DNA from: JBFIHF01 sp964411125
GTDB taxonomy: Bacteria > Myxococcota_A > Bradymonadia > Bradymonadales > Bradymonadaceae
Length of the DNA stretch: 64,000 nt
Reading direction: 5' to 3'
NCBI GenBank assembly: GCA_964411125.1
Contig: CAYPJU010000008.1
Coordinates: 1 to 64,000 of the forward strand
A program made the translations under genes and the position numbers. The notes beneath the pieces were generated by a model. It was not told where the DNA came from. It saw nothing but the letters and a program-made list of their open reading frames with translations, and ran no database searches. How positions within the stretch are numbered: the first letter of the stretch is position 1; the number at the start of each line of letters is the position of its first letter. Shown here piece by piece: positions 8,698 to 17,907 of this stretch.

Positions 8698-9620
8698 AGT
8701 TCGCGGAAGAGTGGAGTCGAAAGGTAGCGTTCCCCGGTGTCACACAACGTAGTGACGATCCTCTTGCCTGCGAATTCAGGACGCATTCCGACGGCGATCG
8801 CTCCGGCGACGTTGGCGCCCGCGCTGATCCCGACGAGAAGGCCTTCCTCCCGGGCGAGGCGCCGGGCCATCTCCATCGCTTCCTCGTCGTCGACCTTGAT
8901 GACCTCGTCGACGACTTCGCGGTCGAGGTTTCCCGGCACGAACCCGGCCCCGATACCCTGAATACGGTGCGGCCCTGCGCTACCGCCGGAGAGCACCGGG
9001 CTTCCAATGGGTTCGATCGCGATCGCGAGAAAGTCGGGATTTCGCGCCTTGAGAACGCGGGCAACCCCGCTGATGGTCCCTCCGGTACCGACACCGGTCA
9101 CGATGGCGTCGATCTTTCCGTCGCAGTCGGCCCAGATTTCCTCGGCCGTCGTCGCAGCGTGCGCGCCCGGATTTGCGGGGTTTTCGAACTGCTGGAGGAT
9201 GATCGCGTTCTCGTTCTCTTCGACGAGCTGGTTGGCGAAATCGACCGCCCCCTGCATCCCCTGCGAACCCGGAGTGAGGTGGAGTTCGGCGCCCAACGCC
9301 TTGAGGAGCGCACGCCGTTCGAGCGACATGGTGTCGGGCATCGTGAGGATCAGGCGGTAGCCCTTGGCCGCACACACGAAGGCGAGAGCGATGCCCGTGT
9401 TGCCGCTCGTCGGCTCGACGATCGTCGTGTTCGCGTCGATGAGCCCACGCGATTCTGCGTCGGCGACCATGTTCGCGCCGATGCGATCTTTGACGCTCGA
9501 GAGCGGGTTGAAGAACTCGGCCTTGCCGACGATCTCGGCGTGGCATCCCTGCGTGACTCGGTTGAGCCGCACCAGCGGTGTCCGGCCGACGAGATCGACG
9601 ATGGAGTCATGGATCGGCAT
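8694..9620 (-). CDS. cysK: cysteine synthase A (O-acetylserine sulfhydrylase)
   Basis: A 308-residue PLP enzyme of the OASS family that makes L-cysteine from O-acetylserine and sulfide. The PLP lysine is K44 in NPLSSVKDRIG; SGNTGIALA binds the substrate carboxylate and GVGTGGTISG the PLP phosphate. Length is normal for CysK/CysM. ATG at 9620 is chosen because homology begins there (MPIHDSIVDLVGRTPLVRL); the frame is open further upstream but overlaps the previous gene. It follows the YitJ-type gene by 10 bases and overlaps the LolA-like gene by 4. A cystathionine beta-synthase-like role is possible but less likely from these motifs. Confidence 0.9.
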   Translation of the reverse strand: MPIHDSIVDLVGRTPLVRLNRVTQGCHAEIVGKAEFFNPLSSVKDRIGANMVADAESRGLIDANTTIVEPTSGNTGIALAFVCAAKGYRLILTMPDTMSLERRALLKALGAELHLTPGSQGMQGAVDFANQLVEENENAIILQQFENPANPGAHAATTAEEIWADCDGKIDAIVTGVGTGGTISGVARVLKARNPDFLAIAIEPIGSPVLSGGSAGPHRIQGIGAGFVPGNLDREVVDEVIKVDDEEAMEMARRLAREEGLLVGISAGANVAGAIAVGMRPEFAGKRIVTTLCDTGERYLSTPLFREL

Positions 9621-9630
9621 GCGGTGTTCC

Positions 9631-11547
9631 TCACTTTTCGGCGGAGATCTGCTCCCCTTTTCGGTACCCGACGCACTCGAGGATCTCGAGGGCCGCCGCA
9701 TACCGGTTGAATGGTGGCATGATGTACGCACCGACGACGCGGTCCTTCACGTCTTCCAGGGTTTCCTGCGCAATCCGAACACCTTCCGCTCGGGCGTCGG
9801 GGCCCGACCCGGCTCGTTTCATCCGCTTGCGGATCGACTCGGGAACCGCCATGCCGGGCACTTCGTTGTGGAGGAACTCGGCGTTTCGGTAGCTGGCCAG
9901 CGGGAGCAGTCCCACGAGCACCGGCATGTCGAGGTGTTCGGTATCGGCCAGGAACCGTTCCAGCACGGCGTGGTCGTAAACCGGCTGCGTCATGATGAAC
10001 TGGGCGCCCGCCTCTTTCTTGAGCTCCAGCCGACGGAGCTCGCGGTCGTAGTCGGCCGCCGCAGGTTCGGCGCCGCATGCGCAGAAGAACTTCGTCGGCT
10101 CGCCGAAGTCGCGCCCGGCGGGGTCGACGCCGTGGTTGAAGTTTTGAACGAGGCGCAGGATCCCGATCGCGTCGAGGTCGAAGACCGCAGTCGCGTGGGG
10201 ATAGTCGCCGACCTTAGGGGGGTCGCCCGTAATGACGACCAGGTTGTGAAGCCCCGCCACGTGGTAGGCGAGGATGTCCATCTGAAGGCCCAGGAGGTTT
10301 CGGTCGCGCCCGCAGACGTGGAGGATGACTTCCGTGTCGAGCTCTCGCTGGAACTGCATCCCGAGGGCCCAGTTGGACATCCGCGCAGATGCACGCGGAC
10401 CGTCGGCGATGTTCAGAACGTCGACGCCACCGCCTCGCAACATGCGGGCCGCCTCGACCTTCTTGGAAGGGTCGAGGCCCGACGGTGCGTTCACCTCGAC
10501 GCTGACGACGAAGTTTTCGGGAGTGACCGGCGGTGGATTCTTCGCCTTCACGCGTTCGTCGTAGACGCGGAAGATCTTGGCGGCGAGCCCGGTTCTCTCG
10601 CGCGGCTCCACCGCTTCCACCCGAGCGTCGCTCGCCATCTGGACGACCGACAGCCGCGAGACGGGATGGTCGACCTGACCGCCGCTCATCATCCGGGCCG
10701 CCGCTGCGATACGCCGAACGTGCTCGGGGCCCGTCCCACAGCACCCCCCGACGACGTTCACGCCCGCCTTGTAGTAGCGCCGTGCATAGACGCCGAAATA
10801 CTCGGGAGTCGCCATGTAGATCAGGCGCTCGTCGACCTTCCGCGGGTAGCCTGCGTTCGGCTGAGCGACGACCGGCACGCCACGACCGACCATCTCCTCG
10901 ATGACGTCGAAGACGACGTTCGGCCCCTCGAGACAGTTGGTACCGACGACGTCCGCTCCCCATTCGACCAGGAGCATCGCCACCCGGTCCGGGGTGGCGC
11001 CGTCGGCGGTCTTCTTCTCGGAGTCGAAGGCCATCTGGGCGATCACGGGAAGATCGGTGACCTCCTTGACCGACTCCATCGCGAGCCGGATTTCCGAGAG
11101 CTGGCGGAAGGTCTCGAGAACGATCACGTCGGCACCGGCGAGTCCTTCGGCCTGCGCTCGATACGCAGCCCGTATCTCGTCGACCTCCTTGTCGGTCAAC
11201 ATCGAAGGGACGAGGCCCGTCGGTCCGATGGAGCCTGCGACGAGCCCAGCGTCCCCCGCCGCTTCGCGCGCGAGGGCGACGCCGGCGGTGTTGATCTCGG
11301 CGACCTGGTCTTCCAGGCCGTGCCGCTTCAGCTTGATGGCGTTGGCCGCGAACGTGTTGGTGGTGAGCACGTCCGCACCAGCTTCCAAGTACGATGCGTG
11401 CACGGCGCGGACGAGATCCGGCTGCGAGAGGTTCGCCGCATCGAAGCACTTGTTGATGAAGATACCGCGCTCGTACAGAGCCGTCCCCATCGCCCCGTCG
11501 AACACGACGGGGCCGTTCTGCAGCAAGGTGATGAACTTGTTCGTCAT
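9631..11547 (-). CDS. bifunctional homocysteine S-methyltransferase / methylenetetrahydrofolate reductase
   Basis: A 638-residue fusion like Bacillus YitJ. Residues 1-300 are a Pfam S-methyl_trans domain with zinc ligands C205 (GTNCLEGP) and C269/C270 (GGCCGTGPEH). Residues about 330-630 are a MetF-type FAD barrel (VEVNAPSGLDPSKK, VITGDPPKVGD, QFIMTQPVYD). It would reduce 5,10-methylene-THF and methylate homocysteine to methionine, or act as the N-terminal half of a split methionine synthase; no cobalamin-binding module is present. It heads a minus-strand operon with cysK and the LolA-like gene. No SAM or cobalamin riboswitch was recognised in the 98 bases upstream. Confidence 0.9.
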   Translation of the reverse strand: MTNKFITLLQNGPVVFDGAMGTALYERGIFINKCFDAANLSQPDLVRAVHASYLEAGADVLTTNTFAANAIKLKRHGLEDQVAEINTAGVALAREAAGDAGLVAGSIGPTGLVPSMLTDKEVDEIRAAYRAQAEGLAGADVIVLETFRQLSEIRLAMESVKEVTDLPVIAQMAFDSEKKTADGATPDRVAMLLVEWGADVVGTNCLEGPNVVFDVIEEMVGRGVPVVAQPNAGYPRKVDERLIYMATPEYFGVYARRYYKAGVNVVGGCCGTGPEHVRRIAAAARMMSGGQVDHPVSRLSVVQMASDARVEAVEPRERTGLAAKIFRVYDERVKAKNPPPVTPENFVVSVEVNAPSGLDPSKKVEAARMLRGGGVDVLNIADGPRASARMSNWALGMQFQRELDTEVILHVCGRDRNLLGLQMDILAYHVAGLHNLVVITGDPPKVGDYPHATAVFDLDAIGILRLVQNFNHGVDPAGRDFGEPTKFFCACGAEPAAADYDRELRRLELKKEAGAQFIMTQPVYDHAVLERFLADTEHLDMPVLVGLLPLASYRNAEFLHNEVPGMAVPESIRKRMKRAGSGPDARAEGVRIAQETLEDVKDRVVGAYIMPPFNRYAAALEILECVGYRKGEQISAEK

Positions 11548-11645
11548 GGGGAAAACCGATGGACTTCAGGTCGTTCGGTCAACCCTAGTGGCACGGTAGG
11601 AATTCTACAAGGTGCGAGCGCTGCGACGGCGTTCGCGCGGCAGCC

Positions 11646-12152
11646 TCACTTGTTCTGAGCGAGTCTGCGCAGCCCTTCTTCGAAGAGCACCGACATCTTC
11701 GTCGGGGTGAGAATCTCGACGACGTATCCCTCTCCGAACTTCGGATGGTTGACCACGTCGCTCTCGGTGTAGTCGCCCTTCATGTCGTACTTGCGAGGCT
11801 TCGCGTCGCCCGCCTGCTTCTGCAGGGCAGCCCAGGCCTTGGTTCGACCTTCTTCGGTCGTGAGCTCTGCGGTGTCGAGGATACCTTCGATCACTCGCGC
11901 CCGCTTCTTCTGCACCGCCTGGCGCTTCGGATTGGCCACGACAGCCTCTTCGGTCGCCTTGGTGAGGAGCTCGTCGTCGTCCTTCCGCGACCCGCCACTA
12001 CTTCGCGGGGCGTCGTCGTCGTCGTCTTCGACGAAATCGACGTCGTCGTCGTCGTCGAGATCCGTCAGATCGAGATCATCGCCGTCCAGATCGTCGCCCT
12101 CGAAATCACCGGCGTCGTCGTCGAGCTGTTCTTCTTCGGGTTCGTCGCTCAT
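11646..12152 (-). CDS. acidic protein with C-terminal SH3-like (CarD/UvrD-tail type) motif
   Basis: A 168-residue protein. The second of two tandem ATGs (12152) has the better GGAGG spacing. Residues about 1-55 are extremely acidic (runs of D and E) and likely disordered. The last 40 residues have the pattern VVNHPKFGEGYVVEILTPTK then MSVLFEEGLRRL, a small SH3-like barrel seen at the end of UvrD helicases, in CarD-like proteins and in many myxobacterial proteins of unknown role. It may contact RNA polymerase or nucleic acid, but that is inference. It lies downstream of the TPR lipoprotein, 84 bases apart. Confidence 0.65.
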   Translation of the reverse strand: MSDEPEEEQLDDDAGDFEGDDLDGDDLDLTDLDDDDDVDFVEDDDDDAPRSSGGSRKDDDELLTKATEEAVVANPKRQAVQKKRARVIEGILDTAELTTEEGRTKAWAALQKQAGDAKPRKYDMKGDYTESDVVNHPKFGEGYVVEILTPTKMSVLFEEGLRRLAQNK

Positions 12153-12236
12153 CATCTCCTCCACGTGAGCCTGAGATTTGGGCAGCATCTTGCGCGTGAA
12201 CTCTCTTGCGTCAAGCCGAAACGCACGCCGCCTCGG

Positions 12237-13340
12237 TCACTCGCTCGGCGCAGCTCCACCGTCTTTGTCCTCACCGGCTGCGTCGCCTTCGGCAGCTTCC
12301 TTCGCCGGTTCCTTCTCTGCCTCTTCGTCACCGCCTTTCTCGGCCGCGGTCCGCTTCGCCTCCGAAGCCGCGAACGCTGCTTCGAGAGCGTCGTCGAGTC
12401 CGAAGGTAATCCGCACGGTGTACTTTCCACGGGAAAGGTTCTCTTCGGCGGAGTCGATCTTCTTCGGCATCGCGACTTCTTCGGCGGGGAGGCCGGTCAC
12501 CTCGACGAGCATCGCGCGCAGCGCACCCTGGATGGCAGGGGCAGCCTGCTTCCGCGCCTCGGCGAGGTCGGCTTCGCGGTTCTGCCGGAGCTTGCGGTCG
12601 ACGCTCGCCTCGACCACGAAGGTCACCTTCTCACCGTCGGCGATCCACTGCTCGTTCTCGACGAGCTTCGGCTTCGTCTCCCCTTCGAACCGCGCTCTCG
12701 CCTTGTCGACGAACGCTGCCTTGCGGAGCTCGGCGCTCTTCTCCGTCGCCGTCTTTCGCACGTCGCGCATGGCTCGAAGCTGCAGGATCTCCTCCCATGC
12801 CTCGGCGGCCTCCAGTGGCTTGCCCTCCTTCTCGAGCGCCTCGGCCCGCTTCCGGTAGAAGTCGACCAGGTTCATGTTGAAGGTCGGGCTCTTCGGGTTG
12901 AGTTCGAGCCCGCCCCTGTTGACTCGCAGGTAGAGTTCGGGGTCCTCGGGGTTCTCACCGATGGAGTCGAGCCAGCGGTCGTACATGTCGTCGAAACGTT
13001 GGAGCAGCATGTCGCGCTGCGCTCGCTCGGTGGGGGTGAGTTCTTTGGCTTCGTCGTCGAAACCGCTCCCTTCCCACAGTTTCTTGTACGCGGCCTCGGT
13101 GGCGGCGAAGTCGCCGTTCATCGCCGGAACACCGGCCATCAGGAGTTTCGCCTCGAAATCGTCCGGGGAGGCCGCGAGGACCTCTTTGAGCGCCGCTTCA
13201 GTCGCGGCAGCGTCGCCTCGCAGATGTGCCTGCCGCGCGCGCGTCATCGGGTCCTCTTTGCAACCCACGCTCATCGTCAGACAGACGAGCATCAGGCAGA
13301 GCATCGCGCGGATTCCCCAGTTCTTGCCGAATCGTGTCAT
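12237..13340 (-). CDS. TPR-containing lipoprotein
   Basis: A 367-residue lipoprotein. The ATG at 13340 is preceded by AAGGAG at 7 bases. The signal peptide ends at a lipobox-like site (LTMSVGC). Residues about 30-150 have TPR-like helical pairs (ARQAHLRGDAAATEAALKEV and following). The remainder is helical, and the last 40 residues are a charged low-complexity tail rich in E, K and A. It probably sits in the periplasm or outer membrane as an assembly or scaffold protein; no specific role can be given. It follows the hydrolase-like lipoprotein gene by 95 bases. Confidence 0.7.
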   Translation of the reverse strand: MTRFGKNWGIRAMLCLMLVCLTMSVGCKEDPMTRARQAHLRGDAAATEAALKEVLAASPDDFEAKLLMAGVPAMNGDFAATEAAYKKLWEGSGFDDEAKELTPTERAQRDMLLQRFDDMYDRWLDSIGENPEDPELYLRVNRGGLELNPKSPTFNMNLVDFYRKRAEALEKEGKPLEAAEAWEEILQLRAMRDVRKTATEKSAELRKAAFVDKARARFEGETKPKLVENEQWIADGEKVTFVVEASVDRKLRQNREADLAEARKQAAPAIQGALRAMLVEVTGLPAEEVAMPKKIDSAEENLSRGKYTVRITFGLDDALEAAFAASEAKRTAAEKGGDEEAEKEPAKEAAEGDAAGEDKDGGAAPSE

Positions 13341-13435
13341 GTCACTCTCCTTGGGTTTTTGCCGGTATAGCCCGCGAGCGACGCGATTGGCCAACGATTT
13401 TTCGTTCGAAGCCGCGGGCGCTTCTCGTCGGAAGG

Positions 13436-15442
13436 CTAGGGAGCCTGGCACGGACCTTCGCACGTCGGCTCGACGAGCCCGTCGGGTGCGAAGAACGCGT
13501 CCATCATCGAGATCATCGGGGCGTATCGCCGGACCCCTTCGTGGGCCGGGGTATCCTCTTCGATCGTCTCCCAATCCGCGCCGACGGACGCGGGGGTACC
13601 AAAGCCGACCACGGCGAGGCCGTTGCCGTCGAACCCGCTGTCGGAGACGGGCATGAAGGGGGGCTGCCGAACGCTCCCTTCCACGACGGTGGCGTTCACG
13701 GCCCGCGCGGCGAGCTCCCCGGCGAGGTGTGGAACGGCCGCATCGGCCTCCCCGATCTGATAAAGCAGCCGCACGTCGGACTGCAGCAACCTGCCCGACC
13801 AGGAGACAGGGTCGATGCGGGCGAGCCCCAGCGGGGCGAGGGCCGTGACGCGGTGCGCACCGAGCTCGCCGAACGTCTGCCGCAGCAGGACGTTGAAAGC
13901 GGCGAACGCGTCCGAACGGGTCAGGATGAGCCCGATCGAGGCGCCCCCCACGTTGAGGACGAACCGGTCCAGCCGCTCCGCGTGAGCGGCAAGGGTCCCG
14001 CCGAAGATCCCGCCCCCGCTCACCCCGAGATAGTAATGCTGTGCCGGATCGTATGCGGGGCGGCTTCCCACACGGAAGGCGGGCTCTCGCCACAGCGTCT
14101 CCGCGATCACCCGCTCGAGCGCCAGATGGTTGACGAAAGCCTGCATCAGCCGGTCGCTCGCCGCGAAGGCCTGCGTGAGGTCGCCCGTGAGAGCTTGCAC
14201 GAACTGAGTGAGGTCGACACCGGAAAAGCCCCACCAATCGATCGCGACGATCACGGCACCGAGGCGATCCGCCACGCGGAACTGCCAGTTCTGAACGATC
14301 TCGGCGCGGTCCCCGAAGAGTCCGTGGCCGAATTGAATGATGCGCCCCGGCTCGGTCGCCGCGGCGGCCGTCTTGGAGATGAGCGCCGTGAACGGCACCT
14401 CCACGTTACGGCTCAATGTCGGACGGCCATCCCGATCGCGCCGGAGCCGCAGCCCGTCCCCCCCATCGAGGTAGGAGGGTACGGGAACGATGACACCGTC
14501 GATACGACGCTCGGTCGTAGCCTGCAGGTAGTCGGGAAGGTCGGCGGACTCGACGATCCGATCGATCCGGACGCCGGGGGAGATCGTCTCCATCTGGGCG
14601 GTCGCCAGCGCGACGACTTCGTCGAGGTCCTCGGTGACGCTCTCTTCGCTCTCCACGGTGAAGTCCCAGGCCAGGACGAGGCGGTCGCGCGAAACCCCGA
14701 GCTCGTCGAGCGGTTCGAGCACGTCGCGTTCGAGCCGCCGGGCGTACGTCCGAACCCACTCGGGCGCGCCGGTCAGTTCCCCGTCTCGCATCTGCCGAAA
14801 TCCATCCGGCGCTTCGAGAGGCTGCTCGTCGGCGTCGTCGAGGTCGCGAAGCGCGACGATGTAGCGCTTCCCCTCTTCGAGCCTCACGAGCGGGCGAACC
14901 GCGAGGAGTCGATGCTCTGTCTCGTTCCAGCCCTCGAACCGCTCAGCCCAGTGTGGAACGAGCACGCCGCTCTCCGCATCGACCAGGAGCGTTTTCGAAT
15001 CGAACGTGGGGTTCGCCGAGGACGCCGCGTCGGGCCCCGGGAACTGGGCGGCGAAGCCGTCGCTCAGGTACGCGACGAGCTGCGGATGCACGGGGAAGCC
15101 GTCGGCCCGCCGTCCGATCGGGTCCACCGGACCGCGCGACGTTTGGACCCGCGATGGTCCGGTGAGGCGAACGAGACCGGTCGCATCGTCGACGAAGTAG
15201 TCGGAGGGGAAGGGAAAGAAACAGTCGTGGCGGTACGCGAGGGGATTGCACCCTGGCTCGATCGACCAGGGGCGCGCCGCGTCGGGAGCCGAAGCGTCCC
15301 CGTCCGACCCGGCGTCCTCGGGAGGAGCTGTCGTCATGTCCAGCGCCGTGCCGACGTCGCCTGCAGGTCCCACGGGAGTCGACGGCGGCCCCGAACAGCC
15401 CGAGATGGAGACGAGAACGGCGAGCGCGGCGAACGACTTCAC
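13436..15442 (-). CDS. alpha/beta-hydrolase-like lipoprotein
   Basis: A 668-residue predicted lipoprotein (signal VLVSISGC). An Ala/Pro/Asp-rich linker (about 20-60) leads to a large globular region. YLGVSGGGIFGG (about residue 475) fits a GxSxG nucleophile elbow, and FGHGLFGD is a plausible oxyanion segment. The layout resembles bacterial virulence-factor-lipase-type proteins that are common as lipoproteins in Myxococcota. It is probably a surface or periplasmic esterase/lipase; the substrate is unknown. Its ATG overlaps the stop of the upstream TerB-like gene by 4 bases. Confidence 0.65.
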   Translation of the reverse strand: MKSFAALAVLVSISGCSGPPSTPVGPAGDVGTALDMTTAPPEDAGSDGDASAPDAARPWSIEPGCNPLAYRHDCFFPFPSDYFVDDATGLVRLTGPSRVQTSRGPVDPIGRRADGFPVHPQLVAYLSDGFAAQFPGPDAASSANPTFDSKTLLVDAESGVLVPHWAERFEGWNETEHRLLAVRPLVRLEEGKRYIVALRDLDDADEQPLEAPDGFRQMRDGELTGAPEWVRTYARRLERDVLEPLDELGVSRDRLVLAWDFTVESEESVTEDLDEVVALATAQMETISPGVRIDRIVESADLPDYLQATTERRIDGVIVPVPSYLDGGDGLRLRRDRDGRPTLSRNVEVPFTALISKTAAAATEPGRIIQFGHGLFGDRAEIVQNWQFRVADRLGAVIVAIDWWGFSGVDLTQFVQALTGDLTQAFAASDRLMQAFVNHLALERVIAETLWREPAFRVGSRPAYDPAQHYYLGVSGGGIFGGTLAAHAERLDRFVLNVGGASIGLILTRSDAFAAFNVLLRQTFGELGAHRVTALAPLGLARIDPVSWSGRLLQSDVRLLYQIGEADAAVPHLAGELAARAVNATVVEGSVRQPPFMPVSDSGFDGNGLAVVGFGTPASVGADWETIEEDTPAHEGVRRYAPMISMMDAFFAPDGLVEPTCEGPCQAP

Positions 15443-15801
15443 GTCGAGGCGTTCTCGGCTCGGCGGAGCGCCTGCCGGACGGCGGTCTCGCCCAGTCCCA
15501 TCGCCGACGCCACTTTGTGAATCTGGGCGACCTCGTAGTCGTCGAGGTCGCCGTCCACCCAGGCTACTTCGGCGAGCGAGTCGAGGAATTCCTCCCGCTC
15601 TTCCTCAGTCAGCGAATCGAGCGCATCGAGGGTCTCGTCGGCGTCGACGATGACCATGACGCGCGTCTTCTCCTCCTCGTCGAGACCGAGGCGGGTCATC
15701 GTACGTTCGAGAAAGTCGAGCTCCACGTCTTCGACGAAGTCGTCGGCGACGATGATCGAGGCGAGGAGTCGACACCTCGCTACCTTGTCGTTGATCTCCA
15801 T
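15439..15801 (-). CDS. TerB-like protein
   Basis: A 120-residue helical acidic protein. The start at 15801 is chosen for GGAGAAGGG directly upstream. It contains IIVADDFVEDVELDFLERTM and EVAWVDGDLDDYEVAQIHKV, two copies of the D-G-x-x-x-x-x-E helix signature of TerB domains, so it looks like a complete TerB-like bundle. It lies between another TerB-like gene and the hydrolase-like lipoprotein and overlaps the latter, suggesting joint function. No tellurite genes are nearby. Confidence 0.7.
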   Translation of the reverse strand: MEINDKVARCRLLASIIVADDFVEDVELDFLERTMTRLGLDEEEKTRVMVIVDADETLDALDSLTEEEREEFLDSLAEVAWVDGDLDDYEVAQIHKVASAMGLGETAVRQALRRAENAST

Positions 15802-15820
15802 CCCTTCTCCTGTTGGTTGC

Positions 15821-16234
15821 TCACTGACGGGCATCGATCGCGAAGTCGACGACCTCGTCTTCGATGCCGAAGGCCGTTCCCATCAAGCGGACGAAGTCCG
15901 CCTCGGCGGGGACGAACCCGTCGTGTTTGAGGAACTGTACGGTGGTGCGAAAGGCGTGGCGGCGCGTGGTGTCGTCCTCGAGGTCTCGCGCGATCTCGCG
16001 CAGGGAAACCTCGGGCTCGTCGTCGTCGTCACGCTCCGCGGCCACGCGAGCGAACGGCGAAAGCTCCGCGAGCTGCTGCAGGAGCTCGGTACGCTCGAGC
16101 GTCGACACGGCGAAATCGACGCGGCTGGCGAGGACGAGCAGCCGGTAGAGCGCCGTCGCGCGTCCTGCGTCCAGCGATTCGATGAATTCGCGATGGATCG
16201 GGTTTTCCCAGACCACTTCGAGATTGAAAGCCAT
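15821..16234 (-). CDS. small helical protein, possibly TerB-like
   Basis: A 137-residue protein. ATG at 16234 has GGGAAG upstream; an earlier in-frame ATG (16249) lacks one. It is acidic and helical with DFAVSTLERTELLQQLAEL and VPAEADFVRLMGTAFGIEDE, a weak match to the acidic-helix pattern of TerB proteins. It is 19 bases upstream of a clearer TerB-like gene on the same strand, so the two are probably co-transcribed. The family call is uncertain. Confidence 0.55.
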   Translation of the reverse strand: MAFNLEVVWENPIHREFIESLDAGRATALYRLLVLASRVDFAVSTLERTELLQQLAELSPFARVAAERDDDDEPEVSLREIARDLEDDTTRRHAFRTTVQFLKHDGFVPAEADFVRLMGTAFGIEDEVVDFAIDARQ

Positions 16235-16273
16235 GTCTTCCCATAACATGACCGGGACGGCGGCTCACGCCAA

Positions 16274-16303
16274 AAGCGGCGAAGCCCCCGCGGAGGGGGC
16301 TTC
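16274..16303 (-). terminator. likely intrinsic terminator
   Basis: GAAGCCCCC and GGGGGCTTC (16281-16303) form a perfect 9-bp stem with a 5-base loop. Read on the minus strand, TTTT follows five bases later. It lies just past the end of the 458-residue gene and before the TerB-like genes, so it should separate the two transcription units. Confidence 0.6.
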
Positions 16304-16320
16304 GTCGATCGGCGAAGCGG

Positions 16321-17697
16321 TCACTCCGCGGCGGCTCGCGTCGGCGGCACAGACGCGTCGCTGCCGACGAGCTCGGTGATGCTCTTCGCCCGCGGCGCCA
16401 ACTGAAGTGCCCGCAGTTGGTCGCTCCCACCGATCATGTGGAGCGCCCCGTCGGCGAAGGTCGCCGCCGAGTCGAAATCGCCCCGCTCGACGAGAGCTTC
16501 CGCGACGCGCACGTGCGCTTCCTCGAGCCAGTGCTCGTCGTAGTAGGGTCCTCGGCAGGTCGCCTCGTCGATCGCGTCGAGCCGAGCGAGCCGCTCCTGC
16601 AGCGAGCTCGGAATCTCACCATCGGTGTACATCCTGCACTCGACGAGGAGACGCATCACGTGTCCGGGATAGACGCCGCCGTCGAGCGCGACCTCGAGCC
16701 ACTCGACAGCCTGGCGATAGAACCCGCCTCGGTGCAGCGAGGCCCCGACCAGGTACGCAGCGTCGAGCGCCCGCTCGATGACCGCGTCGTTGGCGTCCGT
16801 CGCGAGCGTACGGATTGAAGGGAGGTAGCCTTCGCACACGTCGCGGAGCCGGCTCGGTTCCAGCGCAGCGAACATCTCGCGGATCGCGACGGCGGTCTCG
16901 TAGCGTTCCACCACGTCCGGACTCTCGGCGCAGTCGGCGGTCACGTCGACGGTGGTTCGCTCGTCACAGCCGCCCCGATAGAGCGCGAGGGAACAATCGG
17001 CGACGCGGGTGACGTCGTCGCGAATCTCTACGGGCACGTCGTCGAGCCCTAGCTCGGCATCGGCCGGATCGAACTCCTCGTCGAGGATCCACCTGACGTC
17101 ACGTAGCGCCCGCCGGGCGCAGAGAACGGCCTCGTCGTGCTCCCCCTCCGCCAGAAACTGCCGCGCCGCCGCGAGCAGGGCAGCACCGATCGTCTGCTCG
17201 AGCACGGCCTCGCGCGGCAACGAGAGCATCTCGGGAAACTCGTCGTGGGCCGTAGGTCCGAAGCAGGCGGAACGATAACGGGCGGCGAGGAGGAGTGGCG
17301 CCGAGATGCTCCCTCGGATGCTGATGCCGTTGCCGAGACGAACTTCCACCTCGTCTCCCCGCCGGAAAGTGCGAAAGCCACACTCGGGGAATGGCTCGGC
17401 GACGTGGATCTCTCGGTATGCCCGAAAGATTGCCGCGACAGCATGAGCGATCGCGTCCCGCGCCCGCTCGACGCCGTCTCTGGGTACGCCCCACGACTCC
17501 GGTTCGCCCGGGAACGCGCGCTCGAGCCCCCTAACCACGTCCGTACCGACGGTCGCCTGGTCGGCGGCGAGGGCGTCCTCGACGGTTTCGAAGCCGTGTT
17601 CGTGCAGCAAGTTCACGATGTCGGTAGGGATTTCGAGTTCGTCGAACTCGCGGGCCCGCAGGGCCCCGGCGTGAAGGTATTCCGTCATGTCATCCAT
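16321..17697 (-). CDS. uncharacterised helical protein with HhH-like N-terminus
   Basis: A 458-residue protein with no recognised family. ATG at 17697 follows GGAG at 6 bases. Residues about 20-60 (LEIPTDIVNLLHEHGFETVE) resemble the helix-hairpin-helix of the RNA polymerase alpha C-terminal domain. The C-terminal half has helical repeats that look TPR-like (AYLVGASLHRGGFYRQAVEW). It has no signal peptide. It is followed by a strong hairpin terminator, so it may be monocistronic. Confidence 0.6.
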   Translation of the reverse strand: MDDMTEYLHAGALRAREFDELEIPTDIVNLLHEHGFETVEDALAADQATVGTDVVRGLERAFPGEPESWGVPRDGVERARDAIAHAVAAIFRAYREIHVAEPFPECGFRTFRRGDEVEVRLGNGISIRGSISAPLLLAARYRSACFGPTAHDEFPEMLSLPREAVLEQTIGAALLAAARQFLAEGEHDEAVLCARRALRDVRWILDEEFDPADAELGLDDVPVEIRDDVTRVADCSLALYRGGCDERTTVDVTADCAESPDVVERYETAVAIREMFAALEPSRLRDVCEGYLPSIRTLATDANDAVIERALDAAYLVGASLHRGGFYRQAVEWLEVALDGGVYPGHVMRLLVECRMYTDGEIPSSLQERLARLDAIDEATCRGPYYDEHWLEEAHVRVAEALVERGDFDSAATFADGALHMIGGSDQLRALQLAPRAKSITELVGSDASVPPTRAAAE

Positions 17698-17907
17698 CTC
17701 AAACTCCATTCAGTGCGGCCATCTCAGCCGTACCAATTCAAGATGGGCATCGATCTCGACGCGACAAGTCGAAGCGTCGCTCTGCGAGTCTCAGCGGCTC
17801 GCACCGGTCTCGCGGACGCCGCGGCGATCCGACCGCGGTTCCCGTCGTTCCTGCGACCCACGCGTCTCGCCGGCGAGCTTCACCCCTCCGCTCCGAGTTC
17901 AGTACCC

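Noticed and set aside
11548..11645. SAM or cobalamin riboswitch before the YitJ-like gene
   Set aside because: Only 98 bases with no recognisable riboswitch core.
9364..11658. 764-codon plus-strand frame over cysK/YitJ
   Set aside because: Covers two genes with strong family motifs on the minus strand; no motif of its own.
13226..15520. 764-codon plus-strand frame opposite the hydrolase-like lipoprotein
   Set aside because: Typical GC-driven antisense open frame; no signal peptide or domain.
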